A stretch of 64,000 nucleotides of DNA. Source: Streptomyces sp. H27-H5 (GTDB lineage Bacteria; Actinomycetota; Actinomycetes; Streptomycetales; Streptomycetaceae). The stretch spans positions 1-64,000 of the forward strand of contig NZ_JAPNLK010000002.1 of assembly GCF_026627505.1 (NCBI RefSeq), in the 5' to 3' direction. Of this stretch, positions 20,534 through 29,125 are shown one piece after another. The number at the start of each line of letters is the position of its first letter. Position 1 is the stretch's first letter. Position numbers and translations under genes: made by a program. The notes below the pieces were generated by a model that worked only from the letters and a program-made list of their open reading frames with translations, ran no database searches and was not told the DNA's origin.

Positions 20534-21816
20534 GTCTGGTCCTTCTCGTTCTCGTTCTCGGTCGTCCGGTCCGTCGTCGGGTGCGGTTTGGTGACCGACC
20601 ACTGGGTGACCGCCATCGCCTGCCGCCAGCCCGTGAAGCCGCCGACCGGCACGGCGTGCGCGACGGCCAGCTTGACCAGTTCGCCCCCGCGGCGGCGGTA
20701 GTGGTCGCCGAGCACCGCCTCCGACTCCAGCGTGACCGTGTTGACGACCAGCCGGCCGCCGGGCGCCAGCGCCGTCCAGGCCGCGTCGAGGAGACCGGGC
20801 GCGGTCAGGCCGCCGCCGATGAACACCGCGTCGGGGGCGGGCAGTCCGATCAGCGCGTCGGGGGCGGCGCCGAGGACGACCCGCAGGCCGGGCACGCCGA
20901 GGGCGGCGGCGTTGCGGGTGATGCGTTCGGCCCGCTCGGGGACGCGTTCCACGGCCACCGCCCGGCAGGAGGGGTGGCTGCGCATCCACTCGATGCCGAT
21001 GGAACCGGAACCGCCGCCGATGTCCCACAGCAACTCGCCGGGGGCCGGGGCGAGGGCGCACAGGGTCGCGGCCCGCACGTGCCGCTTGGTGAGCTGGCCG
21101 TCGTGCTCGTACGCGGTGTCGGGCAGGCCGGGGGTGGAGCCGATCCGGGGCGCCGGGGAGGCCGGGTCGCGACGGCAGTCCACGGCCACCACGTTCAACG
21201 GGTCGCCCGGCGGCCGGTCCCAGCCGTCCGCGTGGCCCTCGTACGCGTCCTCGTGCTCGGAACCGAGCTGCTCCAGCACCCGCATCCGGCTCGGGCCGAA
21301 GCCCCGCTCCCGCAGCAGTGCGGCGATCTCGCCCGGCGAGCCGGCGCCCGCGCTGAGCACGAGGACCCGCCGGCCCTCGTACAGGGCGGCGGCGAGCCGG
21401 GCCACGGGGCGGCCGACGACCGTGACGACGTCGGTGTCCTCCACCGGCCAGCCGAGCCGGGCGCAGGCGTACGACACCGAGGAGGGGTGCGGGAGGACGT
21501 GCAGGGCGTGCGGTCCGAGTTCCTCGCAGAGGGCGCGGCCGATCCCGTAGAACATGGGGTCGCCGCTGGCCAGCACCGCGATCCGGCGGCCCGCGTGCTC
21601 GGCCGTCAGTTTCGGGACGGCCGGGCGCAGCGGGCTGGGCCAGGCGACCCGTTCGCCGGGGCAGGCGTCGGCCGGCAGCAGGTCCAGTTGGCGGGGCCCG
21701 CCGATCAGCACCTCGGCGGAGGTCAGCGCGGTCCGCGCGGCGGCGGTGAGCCCGGCCCAGCCGTCGGCGCCGAGGCCGACGACCGTCACGGGGAGGGCGG
21801 GGGGTGCGGAGCTCAC
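20530..21816 (-). CDS. cobL: precorrin-6Y C5,15-methyltransferase (decarboxylating) CobL
   Basis: CbiE-CbiT type fusion (428 residues) that methylates C5 and C15 and decarboxylates the C12 acetate to give precorrin-8X. The CbiE half begins VTVVGLGADGWAGLT near residue 10 and contains LASGDPMFYGIGRAL. The CbiT half has the SAM-binding motif LLWDIGGGSGSIGIEWMRS near residue 256 and AVFIGGG. First gene of its unit. The leader up to the divergent SDR gene shows no second cobalamin riboswitch. Confidence 0.95.
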   Translation of the reverse strand: MSSAPPALPVTVVGLGADGWAGLTAAARTALTSAEVLIGGPRQLDLLPADACPGERVAWPSPLRPAVPKLTAEHAGRRIAVLASGDPMFYGIGRALCEELGPHALHVLPHPSSVSYACARLGWPVEDTDVVTVVGRPVARLAAALYEGRRVLVLSAGAGSPGEIAALLRERGFGPSRMRVLEQLGSEHEDAYEGHADGWDRPPGDPLNVVAVDCRRDPASPAPRIGSTPGLPDTAYEHDGQLTKRHVRAATLCALAPAPGELLWDIGGGSGSIGIEWMRSHPSCRAVAVERVPERAERITRNAAALGVPGLRVVLGAAPDALIGLPAPDAVFIGGGLTAPGLLDAAWTALAPGGRLVVNTVTLESEAVLGDHYRRRGGELVKLAVAHAVPVGGFTGWRQAMAVTQWSVTKPHPTTDRTTENENEKDQT

Positions 21817-21941
21817 TGCGTGGACCTCGGGGGAGGGGGAAGCGGATGGACCCGCAGCCTACTGGCCTGCGCGTGTGCCCGGCCCCCGGGGTGACGGGGC
21901 CCACGTGCGGGCCCGCGTGCCGGCCCTGCGGGACCCATGGT

Positions 21942-21956
21942 GTTACCCTCAGTAAC
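21942..21956. promoter_or_regulatory. inverted repeat before the SDR gene
   Basis: GTTAC-CCTCA-GTAAC, a perfect 5-bp inverted repeat in an otherwise GC-rich leader 23 bases before the SDR start. It has the size of a TetR-type half-site pair. Function is inferred only. Confidence 0.35.
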
Positions 21957-21979
21957 CACGTCGTCGTGAGGGAGTCGAG

Positions 21980-22948
21980 ATGCCCGGCTGGAACGTCAGG
22001 AACATCCCCGACCAGAGCGGCCGCACCGCCGTCGTGACCGGGGCCAACAGCGGCATCGGGCTGGTCGCCGCCCGCGAGCTGGCCCGCGCCGGGGCCGGGG
22101 TCGTCCTGGCCTGTCGCAGCGCGGCCCGGGGCCGGGCCGCGGTGGGGCGGTTGCGGACCGAGGTCCCCGGCGCCGACGTGGAGTTCATGCCGCTGGACCT
22201 CGCCGACCTCGGCTCCGTGCGGGAGTTCGCCCGGGACTGGTCGCGGGCCCACGACACCCTGGACCTGCTCGTCAACAACGCCGGCGTGATGGCCCTGCCC
22301 CACGGCCGCACCGCCGACGGCTTCGAGAGCCAGTTCGGGATCAACCACCTCGGTCACTTCGCCCTGACCGGGCTGCTCCTGCCCCGTGTCCTCGCCGCCG
22401 GCGACGGGGCGCGGATCGTCAACCTCTCCAGCGCCTTCCACGCCCTCGGCGACCTCGACCACGACGACCTCAACTCCGAACGCGGATACCGGCGCTGGAT
22501 CGCCTACGGGCGCTCGAAGACCGCCAACCTCCTGTTCACCCACGAACTGTCCCGGCGCCTGGCGGCCGCCGGCTCCGGGATCGTCACGGCCGCCGCCCAC
22601 CCCGGCTACGCCTCCACCAACCTGCACGCCGGGGCGGCCCCCCGGGCCGGGCGCACCTTCACGTCCCGGATCGCCGTCGCCGCGAACGCCGCCGCGAACG
22701 CCGCCGTCAACGCCGTCGGCATCGCCGTCGTCGCGCAGTCCGCCGAGGCCGGCGCGCTGCCCACCCTGTACGCGGCCACCGCCCCCGGGGTCCGGCCCGA
22801 CGCGTTCATCGGGCCGAGGCTCGGCTGGCGCGGGGCGCCCGCCCGGTCCTGGCGGGCCAAGTGGACCCTCGACGACGCGTCCGGGGAGCGGCTCTGGAGC
22901 GCCTCCGAGAAACTGACCGGGGTGTCGTACCCGTGGCCGGCGCGCTGA
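21980..22948 (+). CDS. short-chain dehydrogenase/reductase (protochlorophyllide-reductase-like)
   Basis: NAD(P)-dependent oxidoreductase of 322 residues with the complete SDR signature: TGANSGIG near residue 20, DLADL near 73, NNAG near 98, and the catalytic YGRSK near 174. The length and the FGINHLGHFALTGLLLP block place it with the extended retinol-dehydrogenase/WWOX-like group. The substrate is unknown. GAGGGAG lies 7 bases before ATG. It is not linked in function to the adjacent cob genes as far as can be seen. Confidence 0.9.
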   Translation: MPGWNVRNIPDQSGRTAVVTGANSGIGLVAARELARAGAGVVLACRSAARGRAAVGRLRTEVPGADVEFMPLDLADLGSVREFARDWSRAHDTLDLLVNNAGVMALPHGRTADGFESQFGINHLGHFALTGLLLPRVLAAGDGARIVNLSSAFHALGDLDHDDLNSERGYRRWIAYGRSKTANLLFTHELSRRLAAAGSGIVTAAAHPGYASTNLHAGAAPRAGRTFTSRIAVAANAAANAAVNAVGIAVVAQSAEAGALPTLYAATAPGVRPDAFIGPRLGWRGAPARSWRAKWTLDDASGERLWSASEKLTGVSYPWPAR

Positions 22949-23040
22949 ACGGCCGCCGCCTCCGGGGTCGACGGCCGACATCCGCCCCCGGCAGGCCCTT
23001 GGCGCGCGCCGCGGCCGCCGTCACGGGCGCCCCGAAGTGA

Positions 23041-23082
23041 GCCCGTCCGCCCCCGGGACGCCTCCGGGCGCCCCGGACGGGC
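23041..23082. terminator. convergent hairpin between SDR and protease genes
   Basis: Arms GCCCGTCCG (23041-23049) and CGGACGGGC (23074-23082) pair perfectly around a GC-rich loop. Nothing else is recognisable in the 258-base gap 22949-23206. Confidence 0.5.
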
Positions 23083-23206
23083 CCTGAACCGGACCCCGCC
23101 GTCCCCGGACACTCGGCGGCATGGACGACGACGCTACGGACAACCACCCAGCCCCCGGGCTCCCTCCGAGGCGCAGGCGCACCCCGCGCGGATCACGGGA
23201 GCCGCC

Positions 23207-24187
23207 TCAGGGGGAGCCGGTCGCCCGCGCGTAGAGGGCGCGGGTGCCCTCGTCGAACCGACTGCTGTACGAGGTCGTCTCGTCGCCGCCGCCGTCACGG
23301 CCGCCGACCACCCCGATCAGGGCGGGTCCGTCGGTCAGGATCGGGCCGCCGCTGGTCCCGTTCGGTACGCCCGCGCAGTCCAGCCGCACCTGCGCGGGCC
23401 CTTCCGCCCGGGCCGTGTTGAAGCAGTCCACCGGCTGTTCGGCGTCATTCGGATAGCCCACCACCCGTGCGGGCGCGGGCAGTCGGGGGTCGAACCGGAT
23501 CGCGGGCGCGCCCGTGACGTCCTCCAGCCGCTCCCCGGGGTGCCCGGGGCGGCGCACCCGCACGAAGGCCACGTCGTGATCGGGGTCCGCGGACTCCGTC
23601 CAGCGGGGGTCCACCTCGATCCGGGTGGGCACCCAGACGCCGTACGGCGCGACGCCGTCCCGGTAGCCCGGCACGAAGGCGAGGTTGGTGCGGAAGCCGC
23701 CCCGGTACACGCAGTGGGCGGCGGTGACGAGGAGGTCCCCGTCGGGGGACTGCACCACGCCGGCGGAGCAGTGGTGGTCGGCGTCCCAGTCGCCGCCGGG
23801 GGAGAACAGCGCGCCGATCGCGGGCTCGGGCGCGGTGCTCCGGGCCTCCAGGGGGGAGGAGGGGCGCCAGTCGCCCTCCCGCCGCGACCGCACCGGGGTC
23901 GCGGATCCGGCCGGCTCGGCGGCCGCCTCGGAACCGGCGGGGGTCGGGGTGTCGTCGCGCGGCGCCTCGACCTCCACCACGAGCCCGTCCAGGACCGCCG
24001 CGGCCGTCCGGTCGGCGCGTTCCGGGTCCTGGAGGTAGGTGCCCCGGGCCGGGTCCCCGTCCGCGAGGTGCGCGGCGACGACACGCAGCTCCCACACGAC
24101 CCAGGAACCGGCTCCCACCAGGGCGAGAACGATCCCGAGCAGCACGAAGCGGACGCGTCTCGCCCCGCCCCCCGCCTTGCCGACCAT
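23207..24187 (-). CDS. membrane-anchored trypsin-like serine protease
   Basis: A 326-residue protein with a positively charged N-terminus and one hydrophobic segment at about residues 13-31 (VRFVLLGIVLALVGAGSWVV), then a proline/serine-rich linker to about residue 120 and a chymotrypsin-fold domain. The catalytic triad is visible: His in TAAHC, Asp in DHDVAFV and Ser in GTSGGP. Cysteines near the His and Ser suggest disulfides, consistent with an extracellular domain. There is no lipobox, so it is probably a type II anchored protease. It is divergent from the TsaD-like gene. Confidence 0.85.
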   Translation of the reverse strand: MVGKAGGGARRVRFVLLGIVLALVGAGSWVVWELRVVAAHLADGDPARGTYLQDPERADRTAAAVLDGLVVEVEAPRDDTPTPAGSEAAAEPAGSATPVRSRREGDWRPSSPLEARSTAPEPAIGALFSPGGDWDADHHCSAGVVQSPDGDLLVTAAHCVYRGGFRTNLAFVPGYRDGVAPYGVWVPTRIEVDPRWTESADPDHDVAFVRVRRPGHPGERLEDVTGAPAIRFDPRLPAPARVVGYPNDAEQPVDCFNTARAEGPAQVRLDCAGVPNGTSGGPILTDGPALIGVVGGRDGGGDETTSYSSRFDEGTRALYARATGSP

Positions 24188-24316
24188 GTGGTGCTCCCGC
24201 TCCCGTTCCCGAAGATCCCTCGTCGACCCGTCCGACGGGTACGACGTGCCGGGGGTTCCCGAAACGGCACGTGTCCGTGCTCACAGCCCGTGCACGGACG
24301 GGCGGATGACGCCGCT

Positions 24317-24347
24317 ACCCTTGTTGCGAACCATTCGCAACAAGGGT
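24317..24347. promoter_or_regulatory. perfect 31-bp palindrome before the TsaD-like gene
   Basis: ACCCTTGTTGCGAA-CCA-TTCGCAACAAGGGT: 14-bp perfect arms with a 3-base centre, ending 13 bases before the GTG start at 24361. The inner core TTGCGA-N5-TCGCAA resembles a Fur-family (Nur-like) half-site spacing, but that is only a resemblance. A tight repressor operator is the simplest reading. The divergent protease promoter lies on its other side. Confidence 0.75.
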
Positions 24348-24360
24348 TGAAGGTGTCGTC

Positions 24361-25893
24361 GTGGGATCTCCGGTGGTACTCGGCATCGAATCGTCCTGCG
24401 ACGAGACCGGTGCGGGGATCGTGCGCGACGGACGACTCCTCGCGCACGTCGTCGCGTCGAGCATGGACGAGCACGCCCGCTTCGGCGGAGTGGCCCCCGA
24501 GATCGCGGCCCGCGCCCACCTGCACGCCTTCAACCCGGTCGTCCGCCAGGCGCTCGACCAGGCCGGGCTGCGGATGTCGCAGCTCGACGCGATCGCCGTC
24601 ACCACCGGGCCCGGCCTCTCCGGCGCGCTCCAGGTCGGGCTCGCCGGCGCCAAGACCCTCGCCTACGCCCTGGACCTGCCGCTGTACGGGGTCCACCACC
24701 TGGCCGGACACGTCGCCGCCGACACCCTGGAGCACGGGCCGCTGCCCGAGCCCTGCATGGTCCTGATCTTCTCCGGCGGCCACACCTCGCTGCTGCTGGT
24801 GCGCGATCTCGTGCGCGAGCCGATCCTGCACCTCGGGGACACCCTCGACGACGCGGCCGGAGAGTGCTTCGACAAGGTCGCCCGGGTCCTCGGCCTGCCC
24901 TACCCGGGCGGGCCGGCCGTCGACCGGGCCGCGCGGGACGGCGATCCGAAGGCCGTCGCCTTCCCCCGCCCGCTCACCGGCGGCCCCCGCGCCGGCGACC
25001 CGTACGCCTACTCCTTCTCCTTCTCCGGGCTCAAGACCGCCGCCGCCCGCTGGGTCGAGGGCCACCGGCTGCGCGGCGAGGAGCCGCCGGTCGCCGACGG
25101 CGCGGCCTCCCTCCAGGAGGCGGTGGCCGACGTGCTGACCCGCAAGGCGGTCGCGGCCTGCAAGGAGTACGGGGTCCGGACCCTGGTGGTCGTCGGCGGG
25201 GTGGCCGCCAACTCCCGCGTGCGCGACCTCGCGGAGCGGCGCTGCGCCTCCGCCGGGATCGAACTGAGGGTTCCGCCGATGACCCTGTGCACCGGCCCGC
25301 CGGGGGAGTCGAGGTCGCGGTCAGGAGCGTGGTCGCGGTCGCGGGCGCTCGGCGTCGTCGGCGCGGTCCCGGCGCTGCTCGGCGTACCCGCCTCCGGTCC
25401 ACCCGGGGTGGGTGCCACCACCCGGCTCACGGCCGGGCCCGGGTCTGTCGAACCCGGCGGCCCGGCTCCAGGCCCAGCTCCTCCACCAGCAGGTCGCGCC
25501 CGACGCGGTAGCTCTCCAATGCCTCCGCCTGCCGCGCCGACCGGTACAGGGCCAGCATCAACTGCCCGCGCAGCCGCTCCCGCAGCGGGTGGACCCGTAC
25601 CAGCAACTGGACCTCGCCCACGAGCTGATGGTGCCGCCCCAGGTCCAGGTCCAACTCGATGCGGGTCTCCACGGCCGTCAGCCGCTCCTCGTCCAACTGA
25701 AGGGCCTTGCCGCGCAACGTCTCGCTCGACACGCCACTCAGGCAGTCGCCCTGCCACAACTCGCCCGCCGAGCGCAGCAGTCCGGGGGGAATCCTCACCG
25801 GCCCGTCGAGGCCGGTCACCTGTAACGGTCCGAGAACCCGGAAAACCACCGCGTCCGGAGTGTGGAACACCCCGCCGGACGAAACAGTCATGA
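24361..25893 (+). pseudogene. TsaD-like tRNA threonylcarbamoyladenosine protein, C-terminus lost
   Basis: Residues 1-311 are a clear TsaD (Kae1/Gcp) ASKHA-fold protein. TsaD transfers threonylcarbamoyl to A37 of tRNAs that read ANN codons. [13 protein letters not shown] is near residue 9, the metal-binding HLHAF and HHLAGH are near 56 and 117, SGGHTSL is near 139 and [12 protein letters not shown] is near 280. After LCT the expected DNGAMIA block, which carries the last metal ligand Asp, is replaced by about 200 residues of Pro/Gly/Arg-rich sequence. That tail is antisense to the neighbouring regulator remnant. Family members are about 340-370 residues. I infer a broken second copy, the housekeeping tsaD being elsewhere. 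The 5' end and operator look intact. Confidence 0.8.
25427..25891 (-). pseudogene. SARP-family regulator lacking its DNA-binding domain
   Basis: The 154-residue product starts with the usual SARP N-terminus ([13 protein letters not shown], then GPVRIPPG at residues 16-40). It jumps directly into the bacterial transcriptional activator (BTAD) repeat domain: [10 protein letters not shown], then [19 protein letters not shown] and a C-terminal [10 protein letters not shown]. About 120 residues forming the OmpR-like winged helix are missing in frame, and the C-terminal tail is short. GGGAG precedes ATG 25891. Full SARPs activate antibiotic clusters; this one cannot bind DNA as it stands. It converges with the truncated TsaD-like gene. 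Confidence 0.75.
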
Positions 25894-26039
25894 GTCTCCC
25901 AGCTGGGGCAACGCCTGAGAACGGGTGGAGCGCTGGGCAAGTCTCCCCGAACACCTCCCCGGTGTCCATGGTGTGGGGGTTTCGTGCACGTGAACCGTGA
26001 TAGGGCGGGGATAGCACCGGGTTATGGCCCCGGGGCACC

Positions 26040-26441
26040 GTGGACCTGCGCCGCCGGTCGGGGTGCGGCCGTACGAACGGACTTCCCACGAACAGTCGGC
26101 ACGCCGGGCGGGTCCCGCCACCCAGCCGCGTCGTCACCGACTCCGGGGTCGACCACGTGCGCCCGGCCTACCACTACCTCGACACCGGAGACCTCGACGG
26201 CTACGGATCGTTGCTGCACGCGGGAGCCCTCGGCGCGGATCTGGAGTGCCCGCCGGTACCGGGGGCCCGCCACGACATCACGCGGATCGTCGCCGACGGG
26301 GACTGTGCGGTGGCGATGGGGCGACTTGCGCCCCAACAGTGGGAGTTCGTCGACGTGTTCACCCTGTCGGCGGAGGGCATGCTGCGCGCCTGTCGTCGCT
26401 ACTACGGCGGGCCGCCGCGCCCGGCCCTGTCGGGGCGCTGA
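26040..26441 (+). CDS. SnoaL/NTF2-like protein, probably degraded
   Basis: From about residue 36 the frame resembles SnoaL-like polyketide-cyclase-fold proteins: YHYLDTGDLDGYGSLLH, then RIVADGDCAVAMGRL and FVDVFTLSAEGMLRACRRYY. The middle of the domain is shorter than in relatives. The first 30 residues look like non-coding sequence, and no good start with a ribosome site is present. A GTG at 26157 would give only 95 residues. I regard it as a shortened or decaying member. It sits between the SARP remnant and the phosphatase. Confidence 0.45.
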   Translation: MDLRRRSGCGRTNGLPTNSRHAGRVPPPSRVVTDSGVDHVRPAYHYLDTGDLDGYGSLLHAGALGADLECPPVPGARHDITRIVADGDCAVAMGRLAPQQWEFVDVFTLSAEGMLRACRRYYGGPPRPALSGR

Positions 26442-26593
26442 ACACGGCTGCCCCGCAGGGGACATGACGGTGGTGGCCCTTCGCGCCGGTTCGTCCTGTT
26501 CCGGGCGGCGCCCGCCACCCCCGCACGCCCCCGAGTCGATCACCTGAGGCATGCTGGCGGCCGGAAGACCACCGCACCCGAGGGAGCAGCCGA

Positions 26594-27382
26594 GTGACCG
26601 CCCGCCACATCGAGTTCGAGCGCCTGCACAACTTTCGCGACCTGGGCGGCCACCGCTCCGCCGACGGCCGAACCGTCGTCCCGGGGGCCCTGTACCGGTC
26701 CGACTCGCTCGGCAAGCTCCGGGGCGCCGACTGGGACCGGTTCCTCGCCCTGGGCATCCGTACCGTCATCGACCTCCGCTACCCCTGGGAAGCCGACGCC
26801 AAGGGCCGGGTCCCCGAGCCGCACCGCTTCACGTACGCCAACCTCAGCATCGAGCACCGCCCCTACGACCAGGCCGAGATCGACCCCGACATCGACCCCT
26901 GGCGCCACCTCGCCGACCGCTTCGCCGAGGTGACGGAGGACGGCGTCGAGGAGATCCGGCAGGCCATCGAGCTGATCGCCGACGCCGAACCGGGACCGAC
27001 CGTCTTCCACTGCACGTCCGGCAAGGACCGCACCGGGCTGATCGCGGCCTTCGTACTGACCCTCCTCGACGTGCCCGAGGAAGAGATCCTGGCCGACTTC
27101 GCCCGCACAGAACTGGCCACCGAACGTCTCAAGGCCGACTGGCACACCGCCAACCCCGGCCGCACCATGCGCTGGCCCGCGTACGGGCGCGCCCCGGCCA
27201 TCGTCATGGAACTCGTCCTCGCGGACCTGGAAGCCCGCCACGGCTCCCCGACGGCCTACCTCACGGACCACGTCGGCATCACCCCGGAGACCGTGGCCCG
27301 GCTGCGCGCCCGGCTGCTGACCCCGGCGACATCCCCGACACCTGCGGCATCCGCCGCTCCCACCGTCCCCGAGACCGCCTGA
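26594..27382 (+). CDS. tyrosine-protein phosphatase family protein
   Basis: A 262-residue protein of the Y_phosphatase3 family (dual-specificity/tyrosine or phosphoinositide phosphatases). The P-loop VFHCTSGKDRTGLIAA near residue 136 contains the HC-x5-R active site. The N-terminal FRDLGGHRSADGRTV and LYRSDSLGKL blocks are also diagnostic. The GTG start follows GAGGGAG. Substrate is unknown. No kinase gene is adjacent. Confidence 0.9.
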   Translation: MTARHIEFERLHNFRDLGGHRSADGRTVVPGALYRSDSLGKLRGADWDRFLALGIRTVIDLRYPWEADAKGRVPEPHRFTYANLSIEHRPYDQAEIDPDIDPWRHLADRFAEVTEDGVEEIRQAIELIADAEPGPTVFHCTSGKDRTGLIAAFVLTLLDVPEEEILADFARTELATERLKADWHTANPGRTMRWPAYGRAPAIVMELVLADLEARHGSPTAYLTDHVGITPETVARLRARLLTPATSPTPAASAAPTVPETA

Positions 27383-27425
27383 CGGGTCTCGCCGGGCCCC
27401 GGTCGCCGGACACGCGCCCAAGGCT

Positions 27426-27466
27426 TCTCGCCTCTCCGCCTCTCCGTCTCCTCGTCTCTTCGTCGA
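27426..27466. repeat. polypyrimidine CTCY repeat
   Basis: The short gap 27383-27605 contains a run of CTCTCCG / CTCCTCG / CTCTTCG units of 7 bases each on the plus strand. It is simple-sequence in nature, and no function can be assigned. Confidence 0.5.
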
Positions 27467-27605
27467 AGCGGGTTGAGCCCGGGCCCGCACGGGAGCAGGA
27501 TGAACGGGACACGGGCACCCGGCGAACCCCCGATGCCCGACCCGGCCCGTCCACCGCCGAAACGGCGGCCGGGCGGACCGACCGACGGACGGACGAGGTG
27601 GGCGC

Positions 27606-28175
27606 ATGGCACGGCGCGGCTATTGGCGCGAGGCCGACGGTTCCCCCGTCGCGGCGACCGAGGCACACGATGCCTGGGCCCGCGAGGCCTATCCGCGCCT
27701 GTCGGGGGTGGCCGGCACCTACCACGCCGTCATCACCTACAAGGACCTCGGCGAGGACGTCCAGCAGGCCTCGGGCATCCGCACCTCCGCGCTGCTCCAC
27801 AACTGGATCGGCGCCGTCCTCGGCAGGGTGGTGCACGAGGCACACCGGCGGGGCGACCCGCCCCTGACCGCCCTGGTGGTCCGCACCGACGACGGCATGG
27901 TCGGTGAGGGCTACCGGGAAGTCCTGGAACTCTCCGGGGAACAGGTGACGACGGAAGCCACCGACCGCGAGAACCACGCGGCCGTGTCACGGCTGGAGTG
28001 CTACCGCCGCTTCGGCGCCACCCTGCCCCCGGGCGGCGGCGAACCCGCACTCGCCCCCCGTCTCGAAGCCGCCCTCGCCCGCCGCCGCGCCCGCGAACCC
28101 GAGCCCCCGGCCCCGATCTGCCCCACCTGCTTCGTCCAACTCCCCACCGCCGGAGCCTGCGACAACTGCGCCTGA
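27606..28175 (+). CDS. conserved hypothetical protein with C-terminal zinc ribbon
   Basis: A 189-residue protein I cannot name. Residues 30-115 form a mixed alpha/beta domain (GTYHAVITYKDLGEDVQQAS, SALLHNWIGAVLGRVVHEAH, TALVVRTDDGMVGEGYREVL). This is followed by a charged linker and a C-terminal CPTC-N11-CDNC pair, a likely zinc ribbon ending two residues before the stop. It stands alone between the phosphatase and the convergent crotonase. Confidence 0.7.
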   Translation: MARRGYWREADGSPVAATEAHDAWAREAYPRLSGVAGTYHAVITYKDLGEDVQQASGIRTSALLHNWIGAVLGRVVHEAHRRGDPPLTALVVRTDDGMVGEGYREVLELSGEQVTTEATDRENHAAVSRLECYRRFGATLPPGGGEPALAPRLEAALARRRAREPEPPAPICPTCFVQLPTAGACDNCA

Positions 28176-28260
28176 CCACCCGGACGCACCACGGTCGCCC
28201 CGGGACGACCCCGCACCCGATCAGGCGAGGAGGCACCGGAGCCGGCGGGTACCACCAGGG

Positions 28261-28295
28261 CCTGGCGGGCCGGCCGCCCGCACCAACCCGCCAGG
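28261..28295. terminator. convergent hairpin
   Basis: CCTGGCGGG (28261-28269) and CCCGCCAGG (28287-28295) pair perfectly around 17 bases, between two convergent genes. Confidence 0.4.
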
Positions 28296-28327
28296 CACCA
28301 ACCCGCCGGACATCGGCCCCGGCCGGA

Positions 28328-29125
28328 TCAGCTCCTCGCGTGTTGGTGGAGGGTGGCTGCCAGGAGGTGGGAGTCGAGCAGGGAGACGTCCGCCGTCCTG
28401 TCCGCCCGCGCGTAACCGGCCAGCATCCGTTTGGTCAGGACGAGGGCTTCGGGCGAGCGGCGGACCAGGGGTCTGATCCAGGAATCGATCACCTTGTCCA
28501 GTCGGTCGAGCGGCGCGGTCCGGTGGAGCAGACCGATGCGGTGGGCCGTGTCGGCGTCGAAGACGTCGCAGGTGAGCATGAGCTCGCGGATCCTGGAGGC
28601 GCCGACCTCGGAGACCAGGCGTCCCATCGCCCCGCCCCACGCCGGCGGTAGCCCTATGCCGACCTCCGGCATGCGAAAGCGGCTGGTGTCGGCGCCTGCG
28701 CGCAGGTCGCAGAAGGAGGCGAGGGCGAGACCCGCGCCGATGACCCGCCCGTGCAGTCGGGCGATGGTGACCGCGTGGGTGTTCTCCAGGGCCTGGCACA
28801 GGCGGTGCGCCTTGTCGGCGATGCGCCGCAGGCCCACTCCGGACGGGTCGGCGGCCAACGCCTCCTGGTACTCGTTGCGGTCGGCGCCCAGGCAGAAGTC
28901 CGTACCCAGCGACGACAGCGTGAGGATCCGGACGTCGGGTCTCTCGTGGAGGTCGTCGAGCAGGGTGATGAGGTCGTCGAGGACCGCGGAGTCCAACGTG
29001 TCGTCCTGCCCCCACGGGTTGAGGCCGACGTGCAGGACGGGGCCGTCCTGCTCGGTACGGATCGCCTTGGTGGCGGTTCGCGCGTATGCGGGGCTGGGGG
29101 CGTGTGCGGGGGTGGTGTCGGTCAT
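28328..29125 (-). CDS. enoyl-CoA hydratase/isomerase (crotonase) family protein
   Basis: A 265-residue crotonase-fold protein. The oxyanion-hole blocks are recognisable: GTDFCLGADRNEY near residue 84 and RLHGRVIGAGLALASFCDLR near residue 133. PEVGIGLPPAWGG follows near residue 165. The Glu pair of classical hydratases is not obvious, so an isomerase, lyase or decarboxylase role is equally possible. Its ATG overlaps the stop of the P450 gene by 4 bases, so it is the distal gene of the conservon operon and probably acts on a product or relative of the P450 substrate. Confidence 0.85.
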   Translation of the reverse strand: MTDTTPAHAPSPAYARTATKAIRTEQDGPVLHVGLNPWGQDDTLDSAVLDDLITLLDDLHERPDVRILTLSSLGTDFCLGADRNEYQEALAADPSGVGLRRIADKAHRLCQALENTHAVTIARLHGRVIGAGLALASFCDLRAGADTSRFRMPEVGIGLPPAWGGAMGRLVSEVGASRIRELMLTCDVFDADTAHRIGLLHRTAPLDRLDKVIDSWIRPLVRRSPEALVLTKRMLAGYARADRTADVSLLDSHLLAATLHQHARS

